From contig JACDGA010000037.1 in NCBI GenBank assembly GCA_013815505.1, positions 1-10,101 on the forward strand: DNA of 10,101 bases. The letters run 5' to 3'. Shown here in pieces: positions 1 to 6,305 of the stretch. Every line of letters starts with the position of its first letter. Position 1 is the first letter of the stretch. A program made the translations under genes and the position numbers. The stretch comes from Acidimicrobiia bacterium (GTDB lineage: Bacteria > Actinomycetota > Acidimicrobiia > Acidimicrobiales > Ilumatobacteraceae). The notes under the pieces were generated by a model, which made no database searches, was not told the origin of the DNA, and worked only from the letters and a program-made list of their open reading frames with translations.

Positions 1-2209
1 GTGCCCGCGATTCGATCTGGAACACACCGACCGTGTCCGCGCGACAGAGCATGGCGTAGACCTCGTCCTCCTGGGGGATCGTCGCCAGATCGACCTCGTA
101 CCCCCGGTGCTCGGCGATCAGGTCGACTGCGTAGTGCAGCGCCGAAAGCATCCCCAGCCCGAGCAGGTCGAACTTCACGAGGCCGACGGCGGCACAGTCG
201 TCCTTGTCCCACTGCAGCACGCTGCGACGATCCATCCGCCCCCACTCCACCGGGCAGACCTCGATCACCGGGCGGTCGCAGATCACCATCCCACCCGAGT
301 GGATGCCGAGGTGCCGCGGCGCGTCCTGCAGTTCCGTTGCAAGCTCGACGACGGCATCAGGCACAGCTCCTGGGTCGCGTCGTTCACCGGTGAAGCCCCG
401 GCTCGGCACGGCGGGCGCTCCAGCGCCTTCGCCGGCCGCATCAGGCACAGCTCCTGGGTCGCGTCGTTCACCGGTGAAGCCCCGGCTCGGCACGGCGGGC
501 GCTCCAGCGCCTTCGCCGGCCGCATCAGGCAGCGTGCCCCAGCCGTCGATGCGCTTCGACCAGGCGTCCTGCTGACCGGGGGCGTAGCCGAGCGCCTTGG
601 CCATGTCGCGCACCGACGACCGCGCGCGGTAGGTGATGACGTTGGCGACCTGGGCGGTGTGGTGGCGGCCGTGGCGCTCGTAGACGTACTGGATCACCTC
701 CTCACGGCGATCACTTTCGATGTCGATGTCGATGTCGGGTGGGCCGTCACGCTCGGGCGACAGGAAGCGCTCGAACAGCAGACCGAGGCTCACGGCGTCT
801 GCGGCCGTGACGCCGAGGGCGAAGCACACCGCCGAGTTGGCCGCCGATCCCCTCCCCTGGCAGTAGATGTCGTTGCGCCGGCAGAAGTCGACGAGGTCCC
901 AGACGACGAGGAAGTAGCCGGCGAACCCGAGGTGCTCGATGATCGCCAACTCACGGTCGATCGTCGCCCATGCCCTCGCCCTCGTGCTGAGGTCCTCGAC
1001 CGTCATGCCGTTCGCCACGGAGGCCGGTGCGGGACGCTCGCCGTAACGACGGCGGCCGCCCTCTTCGGTGAGCCGCCGCAGGTAGGCCATCTCGTCGAGG
1101 CCGTCGGGACACGGGAACGGGGGGAGCGACGGGGCGACGAGGGCGAGATCGAAGGCCGCCGCCGTGCCGATCTCGGCGGCGAGCTCGACGACGCCGGGGT
1201 AGCGGGCGAAGCGGCGCTCCTGTTCGGCGCCCGAGCGCAGGTGTGCACCCGCTCCCGCCGGCAGCCAGGGATCGATCTCGTCGAGGCTGCGTCGGGCGCG
1301 CACGGCGGCGAGCGCGGTTGCGAGGCGGCGCTGAGCCGGGGTTGCGTAGTGGACGTTGTTGGTCGCCACGGCGCCGACACCGTGCTCGTAGGCGAGACGG
1401 GCGAGCGCGTCGTTGCGGGCGGAGTCGAGCGGATCGCCCTGATCCCACAGCTCGACGAGCACCCGGTCGCGCCCGAACGCATCGACCAGCTTCGCCAGCT
1501 CGCGCCCCGCTGCCGCAGGCCCGTCGGCGACGAGTGCGGCGGGGACGGCGCCCTTGCGGCACCCGGTCAGCGCCCACACCCTCCCGACGGTCGCCTCGGC
1601 GACCTCGGCGACACCGAACTGCGGCGCGCCCTTCTCGCCGGCGAGGTGCCCGAGGCTGACGGCCCGCGAGAGCGCGCGGTAGCCGTCGGGTCCATCGGCG
1701 AGAAGCAACAGGTGCTGGCGATCGTGTCCAGGATCTGGCGCGTGCGAGTCCGACACCTGCCCCGTGGCGACCTGCTGGAGCGTGTCTGCCTCGTCACGGA
1801 ACAGCGGTCCCTGCCCACCCGTCGCGCCCACACACAGCTCGGTACCAAAGATCGTCGGGAGGCCGACGGCGCGGGCGGCCTCCGCGAAGCGAACGATGCC
1901 GTAGAAGCCGTCGTGATCCGTGAGCGCCAGCGCGTCGAGGCCGAGGCGAGCCGCCTCGTCGACGAGCTCTTCTGGGTGCGAAGCGCCGTCGAGGAAGGAG
2001 AAGTTGGAGTGGCAGTGCAGCTCGGCGTACGGCACGCTGCCGTGGCGCCGCTCACCCGATGGCTCGTAGGGTTGGCGGACGCGACTCCACGCCGGACCGT
2101 CGCCACCAGCGTTCCACGACGGCGATCCGGGCGCCCGCCCGTCGCGACCGCGGCCCGAGAGTGTCGCTTCCAGCTCGCTCCAGGTCCACGACGGGTTGTT
2201 GAACCCCAC
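1..2209 (-). CDS. dnaE2: Error-prone DNA polymerase DnaE2 (C-terminus cut by window edge)
   Basis: C-family (DNA polymerase III alpha-like) polymerase that carries out SOS-induced translesion synthesis with ImuA' and ImuB. About 736 codons are present; the family is usually 1,050-1,100 residues, so the C-terminal third (including any OB-fold region) is outside the window. The N-terminus reads MGFNNPSW, a typical DnaE2 opening. A PHP domain follows, beginning VPYAELHCHSNFSFLDG (HCHS at residues 65-68). The polymerase core shows QGRGSAAN near residue 452 and the catalytic PDIDIDIE at 491-498 (Asp492 and Asp494 correspond to the metal-binding pair). Next come LGIHSGGMVICDRP and LQWDKDDCAAVGLVKFDLLG, ending at VFQIESRA at the edge. 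GTG at 2207-2209 is chosen as start because it matches the family N-terminus and follows the LexA-controlled promoter directly; the frame stays open further upstream, but that would put the operator inside the gene. Oddity: a perfect in-frame 28-residue tandem duplication at residues about 564-619, where relatives known to me have only a short linker. Confidence 0.94.
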   Translation of the reverse strand, partial: MGFNNPSWTWSELEATLSGRGRDGRAPGSPSWNAGGDGPAWSRVRQPYEPSGERRHGSVPYAELHCHSNFSFLDGASHPEELVDEAARLGLDALALTDHDGFYGIVRFAEAARAVGLPTIFGTELCVGATGGQGPLFRDEADTLQQVATGQVSDSHAPDPGHDRQHLLLLADGPDGYRALSRAVSLGHLAGEKGAPQFGVAEVAEATVGRVWALTGCRKGAVPAALVADGPAAAGRELAKLVDAFGRDRVLVELWDQGDPLDSARNDALARLAYEHGVGAVATNNVHYATPAQRRLATALAAVRARRSLDEIDPWLPAGAGAHLRSGAEQERRFARYPGVVELAAEIGTAAAFDLALVAPSLPPFPCPDGLDEMAYLRRLTEEGGRRRYGERPAPASVANGMTVEDLSTRARAWATIDRELAIIEHLGFAGYFLVVWDLVDFCRRNDIYCQGRGSAANSAVCFALGVTAADAVSLGLLFERFLSPERDGPPDIDIDIESDRREEVIQYVYERHGRHHTAQVANVITYRARSSVRDMAKALGYAPGQQDAWSKRIDGWGTLPDAAGEGAGAPAVPSRGFTGERRDPGAVPDAAGEGAGAPAVPSRGFTGERRDPGAVPDAVVELATELQDAPRHLGIHSGGMVICDRPVIEVCPVEWGRMDRRSVLQWDKDDCAAVGLVKFDLLGLGMLSALHYAVDLIAEHRGYEVDLATIPQEDEVYAMLCRADTVGVFQIESRA
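354..521 (-). repeat. Perfect 2 x 84 bp in-frame tandem repeat inside dnaE2
   Basis: Two identical adjacent 84-bp units (354-437 and 438-521), followed by the first 10 bases of a third. In the dnaE2 frame each unit encodes 28 residues rich in Gly, Ala, Pro and Arg, containing APAVPSRGFTGERRDPGAV. Each unit carries the 12-bp perfect palindrome TTCACCGGTGAA (383-394 and 467-478). The unit is open in four of six frames; the two closed frames are stopped by the TGA within the palindrome. The repeat lies between the motifs QDAWSKRIDGWGTL and VVELATELQDAPRHLGIHSG, and the reading frame is kept. It may be a palindromic element inserted in coding DNA and then duplicated, or a simple slippage duplication of a linker. 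Confidence 0.95.
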
Positions 2210-2215
2210 CCGCTC

Positions 2216-2244
2216 AGTATCGAACAAACGTTCGTCAGATGCAA
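2216..2244 (-). promoter_or_regulatory. Putative dnaE2 promoter (-35/-10)
   Basis: On the minus strand, TTGCAT (2239-2244) and GATACT (2216-2221) are separated by exactly 17 bp. The spacer is almost filled by the LexA box. GATACT ends 6 bases before the GTG start codon, so the predicted transcription start falls on or next to the start codon, implying a leaderless mRNA. No Shine-Dalgarno sequence is visible. The -35 is weak (3 of 6 to TTGACA); the main support is the geometry, which is the same at imuA'. Confidence 0.5.
2220..2235 (-). promoter_or_regulatory. LexA-binding SOS box of dnaE2
   Basis: TCGAACAAACGTTCGT matches the actinobacterial LexA operator TCGAAC-N4-GTTCGA at all but the last base, and the CGAAC-N4-GTTCG core is perfect. 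It lies 10 bases upstream of the dnaE2 start and inside the putative promoter spacer, a position suited to repression until LexA is cleaved after DNA damage. It is also upstream of the divergent acetyltransferase gene. Confidence 0.9.
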
Positions 2245-2304
2245 ACGGCCGGAACTCCGCAATCTGTTCGGCGAGGAACGTCCCCACCGTCGAGACTGGC
2301 CGCC

Positions 2305-2928
2305 GTGCCGCCCACCCTCGACGCCCTCGCCTGGCCGGTCCGCACCGACCGGCTCGTGCTCCGGCTTGCGACGCCGGCCGACCATCCGGCCGTGTGGCGG
2401 TACCGCAGGCTCGACGAGGTGACCGAGTGGATGTCGCAACGTGAGGGCGATCCCGAGACATCCCGCGCCCGCTTCCTCGAACCCGAGCGACTGGCGACGA
2501 CGCTCGTCGTCGAGACCGGGGAAACGGTCGTCGGCGACCTCAAGTGTGCCGTCGCCGATGCCTGGTCGCAGGTCGAGGTCGCCGAGCAGGCACGCGCCAC
2601 TCAGGCAGAGATCGGCTGGGCCTTCGATCCCGAGCATCAGGGCAAGGGGTACGCCACCGAGGCGGTCGAGGCACTGCTGCGGATCGCCTTCGACGGGCTC
2701 GGCGTGCGCCGGATCGAGGCGAACTGCTTCGCCGACAACGTGCCGTCGTGGCGGCTCATGGAGCGCCTCGGAATGCGTCGCGAGATCCATTCGGTCGGCG
2801 ACTCCCTCCACCGCAGCCGTGGGTGGCTCGACGGCTTCACCTACGCCCTCCTCGCAGAGGAGTGGGCAGCGTCTCAATCCCACCAGAGCGGAGCGAATGG
2901 GAGGTCGACGTGGAGCGCACCGACCTGA
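2305..2928 (+). CDS. GNAT family N-acetyltransferase (RimJ/RimL type)
   Basis: Predicted acetyl-CoA-dependent N-acetyltransferase of 207 residues. The N-terminus LRTDRLVLR-like segment (here VRTDRLVLRLATPADHPAVW) is the typical first strand and helix of the Acetyltransf_3 group. The acetyl-CoA-binding motif A is AEIGWAFDPEHQGKGYATEA, with QGKGYA from residue 112. The end of the fold is seen in ANCFADNVPSWRLMERLGM, where the Asn-x-x-Ser helix is typical of RimJ/RimL relatives. Substrate cannot be predicted; protein N-termini, amino acids or antibiotics are all possible. The start is uncertain: GTG 2305 fits the conserved N-terminus, while ATG 2239 would add 22 unconserved residues and overlap the dnaE2 -35 element. 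Neither has a clear ribosome binding site. It overlaps the next gene by 19 bp, indicating an operon. Confidence 0.88.
   Translation: MPPTLDALAWPVRTDRLVLRLATPADHPAVWRYRRLDEVTEWMSQREGDPETSRARFLEPERLATTLVVETGETVVGDLKCAVADAWSQVEVAEQARATQAEIGWAFDPEHQGKGYATEAVEALLRIAFDGLGVRRIEANCFADNVPSWRLMERLGMRREIHSVGDSLHRSRGWLDGFTYALLAEEWAASQSHQSGANGRSTWSAPT
2899..2904 (+). promoter_or_regulatory. Ribosome binding site fixing the fructosamine-kinase-family start
   Basis: GGGAGG lies 5 bases before GTG 2910, inside the last codons of the acetyltransferase gene. It selects 2910 over upstream in-frame starts. Confidence 0.75.
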
Positions 2929-3776
2929 TCGAGGCGATCGAGCGCGCGCTCGATGCCGAGGTGTCGTCGATTGCGCGGGTGCACGGCGGTGACGTGGCGC
3001 AGTCGTTCCGCATCAGCCTCGCCGGCGGACGCACGGTGTTCGCCAAGACGCACGCCGACCCGCCGCCTCATTTCTTCACCACAGAGGCCTCCGGCCTTGC
3101 GTGGCTCGCCGAGGTGGGGGCGGTGGCAGTGCCGACGCCTCTCGCAGTCTCCGACGGCAGCGACGGCGCGCCCGCCCTGCTCGTGCTGGAGTGGATCGAC
3201 ACCGGCCGCGCGGTGAGCACGACCGACGACGCGCTCGGCCACCAGTTGGCGGCGATGCACGACGCCGGTGCACCGTGCTTCGGGCGCAAGGACCGGGCGA
3301 CGACGGGGAGCCGCCGGCTCCCCAACGAACCACACGATCGCTGGTCGACGTTCTACGCCGAGTGCCGGCTGCTCCCGCTCGCCCGGCTCGCCGCCGAGTC
3401 CTCAGCGCTGCCCGAGCCGTCGATCACCGCACTGGAACGGCTCGCCGGCTCACTCGACCGGTTTGACGACGGCGCGCCGCCCGCCCGGCTGCACGGCGAC
3501 CTGTGGGCCGGCAACCGGCTCGTCGACGTCGACGGCGCGAGCTGGCTGATCGATCCCGCTGCCCACGGCGGCCACCGCGAGTTCGACCTGGCGATGATGC
3601 GCCTGTTCGGCGGCTTCTCCCCCGCCTGCTTCGCCGCCTACGCCGAGCAGCACCCACTCACCGACGGATGGCAGGACCGCGTCTCGCTGCACCAGATCGC
3701 GCCTCTCGTCGTCCACGCGATCAAGTTCGGCGGCGGCTACGTCGCCGCCGCCAGCGACGCGATCTACCGCTACTGA
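2910..3776 (+). CDS. Fructosamine kinase family protein
   Basis: 288-residue protein with the aminoglycoside-phosphotransferase-like kinase fold of the fructosamine/ketosamine-3-kinase family. These enzymes phosphorylate ketosamines on glycated proteins or small amines, which makes the adduct unstable and reverses glycation. The N-lobe contains HGGDVAQSFRISLAGGRTVFAKTH, with Lys46 as the likely ATP-binding lysine. The catalytic loop is LHGDLWAGN (His195, Gly196, Asp197). The metal-binding segment is LIDPAAHGGHREFDLAMM (Asp215), followed by LFGGF. The HGDLWxGN plus DPAxxxGHREFDLAMxxLFGGF pair is diagnostic of this family rather than antibiotic kinases. Length is normal. GTG 2910 is supported by GGGAGG 5 bases upstream. 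The gene overlaps the acetyltransferase stop by 19 bp and is probably co-transcribed and translationally coupled with it. The true substrate is unknown. Confidence 0.92.
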   Translation: MERTDLIEAIERALDAEVSSIARVHGGDVAQSFRISLAGGRTVFAKTHADPPPHFFTTEASGLAWLAEVGAVAVPTPLAVSDGSDGAPALLVLEWIDTGRAVSTTDDALGHQLAAMHDAGAPCFGRKDRATTGSRRLPNEPHDRWSTFYAECRLLPLARLAAESSALPEPSITALERLAGSLDRFDDGAPPARLHGDLWAGNRLVDVDGASWLIDPAAHGGHREFDLAMMRLFGGFSPACFAAYAEQHPLTDGWQDRVSLHQIAPLVVHAIKFGGGYVAAASDAIYRY

Positions 3777-3783
3777 CCCCGAT

Positions 3784-3839
3784 CCGCCTGCGTCAGCGTT
3801 CTCCGACGACGACGCCCGTGTTGTTGCTGACACAGGCGG
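3784..3839. terminator. Hairpin between converging genes, probable bidirectional terminator
   Basis: CCGCCTGCGTCAGC (3784-3797) pairs with GCTGACACAGGCGG (3826-3839) over 14 positions with one mismatch, around a 28-base loop. It lies between the plus-strand kinase stop (3776) and the minus-strand Nudix stop (3895). There is no clear T tract, which is common in high-GC actinobacteria. The rest of the 118-bp gap shows no other feature. Confidence 0.6.
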
Positions 3840-3894
3840 TGCCGACGTGCCGCGCCGCGCAGCGGCACCACCGATCGACCTGACCGTCTGGGCT

Positions 3895-4506
3895 TCAGTC
3901 GGGGGGCGGGTGGTTGCGGAGGTGGCGCAGGAGGCCGGCGAGACCATCGTCGGTGCGGTCGATGGCGGTGTCGAGGTCGAGCCATTCGACGTCCTGGCTC
4001 TCGCCGGGCGGGGGCGCAGGATCGACCGGATCGCAGTGCAACAGGTAGCGCAGATCGAGGTGGCGGTGCCCGCGACCACCGTCGTGTACGTCGACGTGCA
4101 GCAGCGGGGGACGGCGTTCCACGGGATCGGTTGGTGGCGGGTGCACCGGCAGACCCGTCTCTTCACGTGCCTCCCGCAGCGCGCCCTCCCATGGCGTCTC
4201 CCCCACGTCGATGTGGCCACCCGGCTGGATCCAGATGCCGAGACGGCGGTGGCGGTGCAGCACGACGCCGCGCTCGCTGCGCACCACGGCAGATCCCGTC
4301 ACGTGCACGGGCGACGACTGCTCGTCGAACGGTGCGACGAGCCGGTCGAAGTGCTCGAGGAACTCGGCGATGCTGGCTCGCTCACGTGCGTCGACCGGCG
4401 ACCGCCCGGTGACGTCATTGCGGATCGACTCGTAGAGCAGGCCGTCGACGTGGTGCGCCCAGCACGCTGCGTCGCCGCCAGCGGTGGGATCGGGCTGGCC
4501 TCGCAT
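3895..4506 (-). CDS. Nudix hydrolase
   Basis: Predicted Mg-dependent hydrolase of a nucleoside-diphosphate-linked substrate, about 203 residues. A full Nudix box G-x5-E-x7-REUxEExGU is present from Gly97: GHIDVGETPWEGALREAREE followed by TGL, with the REAREE metal-binding helix intact. The preceding VHVTGSAVVRSERGVVLHRH and IWIQPGG form the usual first strands. The N-terminal region, about 60 residues before the fold, contains YESIRNDVTGRSPVDARE and is helical in character; I do not recognise a separate domain. Start: ATG 4506 is used; GTG 4533 would add nine residues and begin inside a palindrome. No ribosome binding site decides between them. It follows imuB by 26-53 bp on the same strand, so it is likely the third gene of the SOS-controlled imuA'-imuB operon. 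A nucleotide-pool cleaning role is possible but not shown by sequence. Confidence 0.88.
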   Translation of the reverse strand: MRGQPDPTAGGDAACWAHHVDGLLYESIRNDVTGRSPVDARERASIAEFLEHFDRLVAPFDEQSSPVHVTGSAVVRSERGVVLHRHRRLGIWIQPGGHIDVGETPWEGALREAREETGLPVHPPPTDPVERRPPLLHVDVHDGGRGHRHLDLRYLLHCDPVDPAPPPGESQDVEWLDLDTAIDRTDDGLAGLLRHLRNHPPPD

Positions 4507-4530
4507 CGCCGGCCAACGTACCGACTCGGT

Positions 4531-4547
4531 CACCTGGTCACCAGGTG
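4531..4547. other. Short palindrome between imuB and the Nudix gene
   Basis: CACCTGGTCACCAGGTG has perfect 8-base arms around a single central base. As RNA it could form a 6-bp stem with a 5-base loop, too small for a strong terminator. As DNA it has the form of a regulator operator. It overlaps the alternative GTG 4533 start of the Nudix gene. Function unknown. Confidence 0.55.
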
Positions 4548-4559
4548 GTCAGCAGGCGC

Positions 4560-6305
4560 TCAGCAGTACGCGGCGGCGAGCCACCAGCGCTGCCGTTCGA
4601 CGGTGAGCACCTGCGCCGCACCGTCGTCGAGCACGACCTGGAAGCGGGCGAGACGGCGGTGGTGCTCGGGTGACCACCAGCGCTGCTCCACCGGCCACGG
4701 TCCCGCCCACGACGTGACCGCCCGCCCCGCCACCGTCGCCGGCGGCGCGCTCACCGTCCCCCTGCCCGAGACCATGACGGCGGACCCGCCGGCGTCGAGC
4801 ACCTCGACTTCCACCTGCAGGGGCTCGGGCAGCACGACCGGCGGTGACGGGACAGGGAGTGCGCCCGGCCACGGTCCGCCGCCGCCGCCATCGTGCCCGG
4901 CGGCGTGTCCGGTGTTGCGGCGGCGGTCCTGTGGTCGGTCGAGATCGGCGGTCAGCGCAGGGATCCAGCCGTACCGCTCGGCCGGCAGTCGCCCGCCACG
5001 CCACACCGGCACCCTGACCGCGTCCTGACCGACCAACCCGGTGAGGCGTGTGATGGCGTGGTGGGCGCGCTCGTCGGCATCGGAGCGACCGCCCCACAAC
5101 CCGCGCTGCTCGCCGTCGTCGGCACGGACCTCGGCGGGAGTGAGCCGCAGCAACACGATGCCGGCGCTGATGCCGTCTCGCTGGCTCGCTCCGGCTCCAC
5201 CTGCGCTCGCGTCCGGCTCGTCGCTGGCGCTTCCCTCGCCGTCTCGCTGGCTCGCTCCGGCTCCACCTGCGCTCGCGTCCGGCTCGTCGCTGGCGCTTCC
5301 CTCGCGCGGGCCAGTGATCCATCCGTCGAGCTGCCAGCGCACACGCTCCACCATCGCCGCCGCGCCAAGCCCCGTCCCCATGTACCAGGCACGCTCGCTG
5401 CGCTCACCGTGCTCGGTCTCGGCAACCACCACGAGGCGGGTGCAGATCTGCCCGCCGGCGGCGAGCGCGGCGGCGAGGCGATCGGCGAGCGACTTGGCGC
5501 AGAACACCACTGGGTGCACCGACATCACCGGCTCGTCGAACACCTGGGTCACGTCCCACTCCGGTGGGGGTTCACGTCCCTGCGGTGGTCGCTCGTCGAC
5601 ACCGCTCGCCAACCGGTGGGCGAGCACGCCGATCGAACCGAACCGGGCGAGCAGGTCGCGTGGCGCCATCGCTGCAACTGCCCCGAGTCGCGTCAGACCG
5701 AGGCGCACCAGCAGGTCGACCAGTTCGGCGAGGTCGGGGGGACCTCCTGATGCGGTTTCAGCGTCGCGGCCGGCGGCGACGGCGAGCCAGCGCACCGGCT
5801 GCGGGGCGAGGAACGCCGGTGAACCTCCTGCGGCGACGATCACGGGGCACGACGGCGTCGCCTGCTGAGAGGCGATCGCCGAGGCGAAGTGCCCGTCGGC
5901 GATGCCGACCACGGCACGCGCACCAGGGGCAGCACGCTCGACCGCGTCAGCGACCTGGCGGGCCATCTCCTCCTCGCCACCGAAGTAGCGGGCGGGCCCG
6001 CGGGCGTCGAGGCACAGCATGCCGGGCGTGACGACGTCGGTTCTCGGGACGAAGGCGGCGACGGCCCGCACGACGGGCTCGAACGAGCGAGCGTCACGAT
6101 CGGGGTCGTGGTCGACGAGCACGACGTCGGGACAGCAGCGCTGCGCCTCACGTCGACGCGACCCCACTCGGATCCCCGACGCTGCCGCTGCGGCGCTGCG
6201 GGCGACCACTCGGTTGGCGGCGAGGACGACGGCGATCTCGGCGTGCTTCCCCGCTGCGACCACGGGCCACTGCGGGCACCACACGGTGAGGATCCGACGG
6301 GTCAC
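4560..6305 (-). CDS. imuB: ImuB, inactive Y-family polymerase-like mutasome subunit
   Basis: 581-residue hub protein that binds DnaE2, ImuA' and the beta sliding clamp during SOS mutagenesis. The N-terminus reads VTRRILTVWCPQWPVVAA, the ImuB form of Y-family motif I; the catalytic Asp found in active enzymes is not there. The region normally holding the second acidic motif reads LCLDARGPARYFGGEEEMA, also the ImuB type, so no polymerase activity is expected. Helix-hairpin-helix-like LVRLGLTRLGAVAAMAPRDL follows. The clamp-binding motif is EQRGLWGG (Gln400 to Gly405), as in mycobacterial ImuB. The C-terminus RWWSPEHHRRLARFQVVLDD is the conserved ImuB tail. GTG 6305 overlaps the imuA' stop by 4 bases (GTGA), indicating translational coupling. 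A perfect 22-residue tandem duplication lies at residues about 335-378, just before the clamp-binding region, making the protein longer than usual. The frame is open further upstream, but only opposite imuA' codons. Confidence 0.95.
   Translation of the reverse strand: MTRRILTVWCPQWPVVAAGKHAEIAVVLAANRVVARSAAAAASGIRVGSRRREAQRCCPDVVLVDHDPDRDARSFEPVVRAVAAFVPRTDVVTPGMLCLDARGPARYFGGEEEMARQVADAVERAAPGARAVVGIADGHFASAIASQQATPSCPVIVAAGGSPAFLAPQPVRWLAVAAGRDAETASGGPPDLAELVDLLVRLGLTRLGAVAAMAPRDLLARFGSIGVLAHRLASGVDERPPQGREPPPEWDVTQVFDEPVMSVHPVVFCAKSLADRLAAALAAGGQICTRLVVVAETEHGERSERAWYMGTGLGAAAMVERVRWQLDGWITGPREGSASDEPDASAGGAGASQRDGEGSASDEPDASAGGAGASQRDGISAGIVLLRLTPAEVRADDGEQRGLWGGRSDADERAHHAITRLTGLVGQDAVRVPVWRGGRLPAERYGWIPALTADLDRPQDRRRNTGHAAGHDGGGGGPWPGALPVPSPPVVLPEPLQVEVEVLDAGGSAVMVSGRGTVSAPPATVAGRAVTSWAGPWPVEQRWWSPEHHRRLARFQVVLDDGAAQVLTVERQRWWLAAAYC
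5172..5303 (-). repeat. Perfect 2 x 66 bp in-frame tandem repeat inside imuB
   Basis: Two identical adjacent 66-bp units (5172-5237 and 5238-5303). In the imuB frame each encodes EGSASDEPDASAGGAGASQR followed by DG, 22 residues, acidic and small-residue rich, probably disordered. I translated the unit in all six frames and found no stop codon in any of them. It sits between VRWQLDGWITGPR and ISAGIVLLRLTPAEVR, in the region before the clamp-binding motif. It has no evident sequence relation to the dnaE2 repeat. Confidence 0.95.

Noticed and set aside
354..531. CRISPR-like array in the 84-bp repeats
   Set aside because: The copies are adjacent without spacers, lie inside the dnaE2 reading frame, and no cas gene is present.
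2239..2304. ATG 2239 as start of the acetyltransferase
   Set aside because: The added 22 residues look unconserved, have no ribosome binding site, and overlap the dnaE2 promoter; kept as an alternative only.
107..2422. 771-codon open frame on the plus strand opposite dnaE2
   Set aside because: It is the exact codon-phase antisense of dnaE2, has no recognisable domain, and such long shadows are expected in GC-rich genes. The minus-strand reading has full PHP and polymerase motifs.
3883..3893. Possible third copy of the REP arm (ACCGTCTGGGC)
   Set aside because: Only 11 bases match, without the GGGAT end, loop or inverted arm, and part overlaps the sequence next to the Nudix stop; chance is a sufficient explanation.
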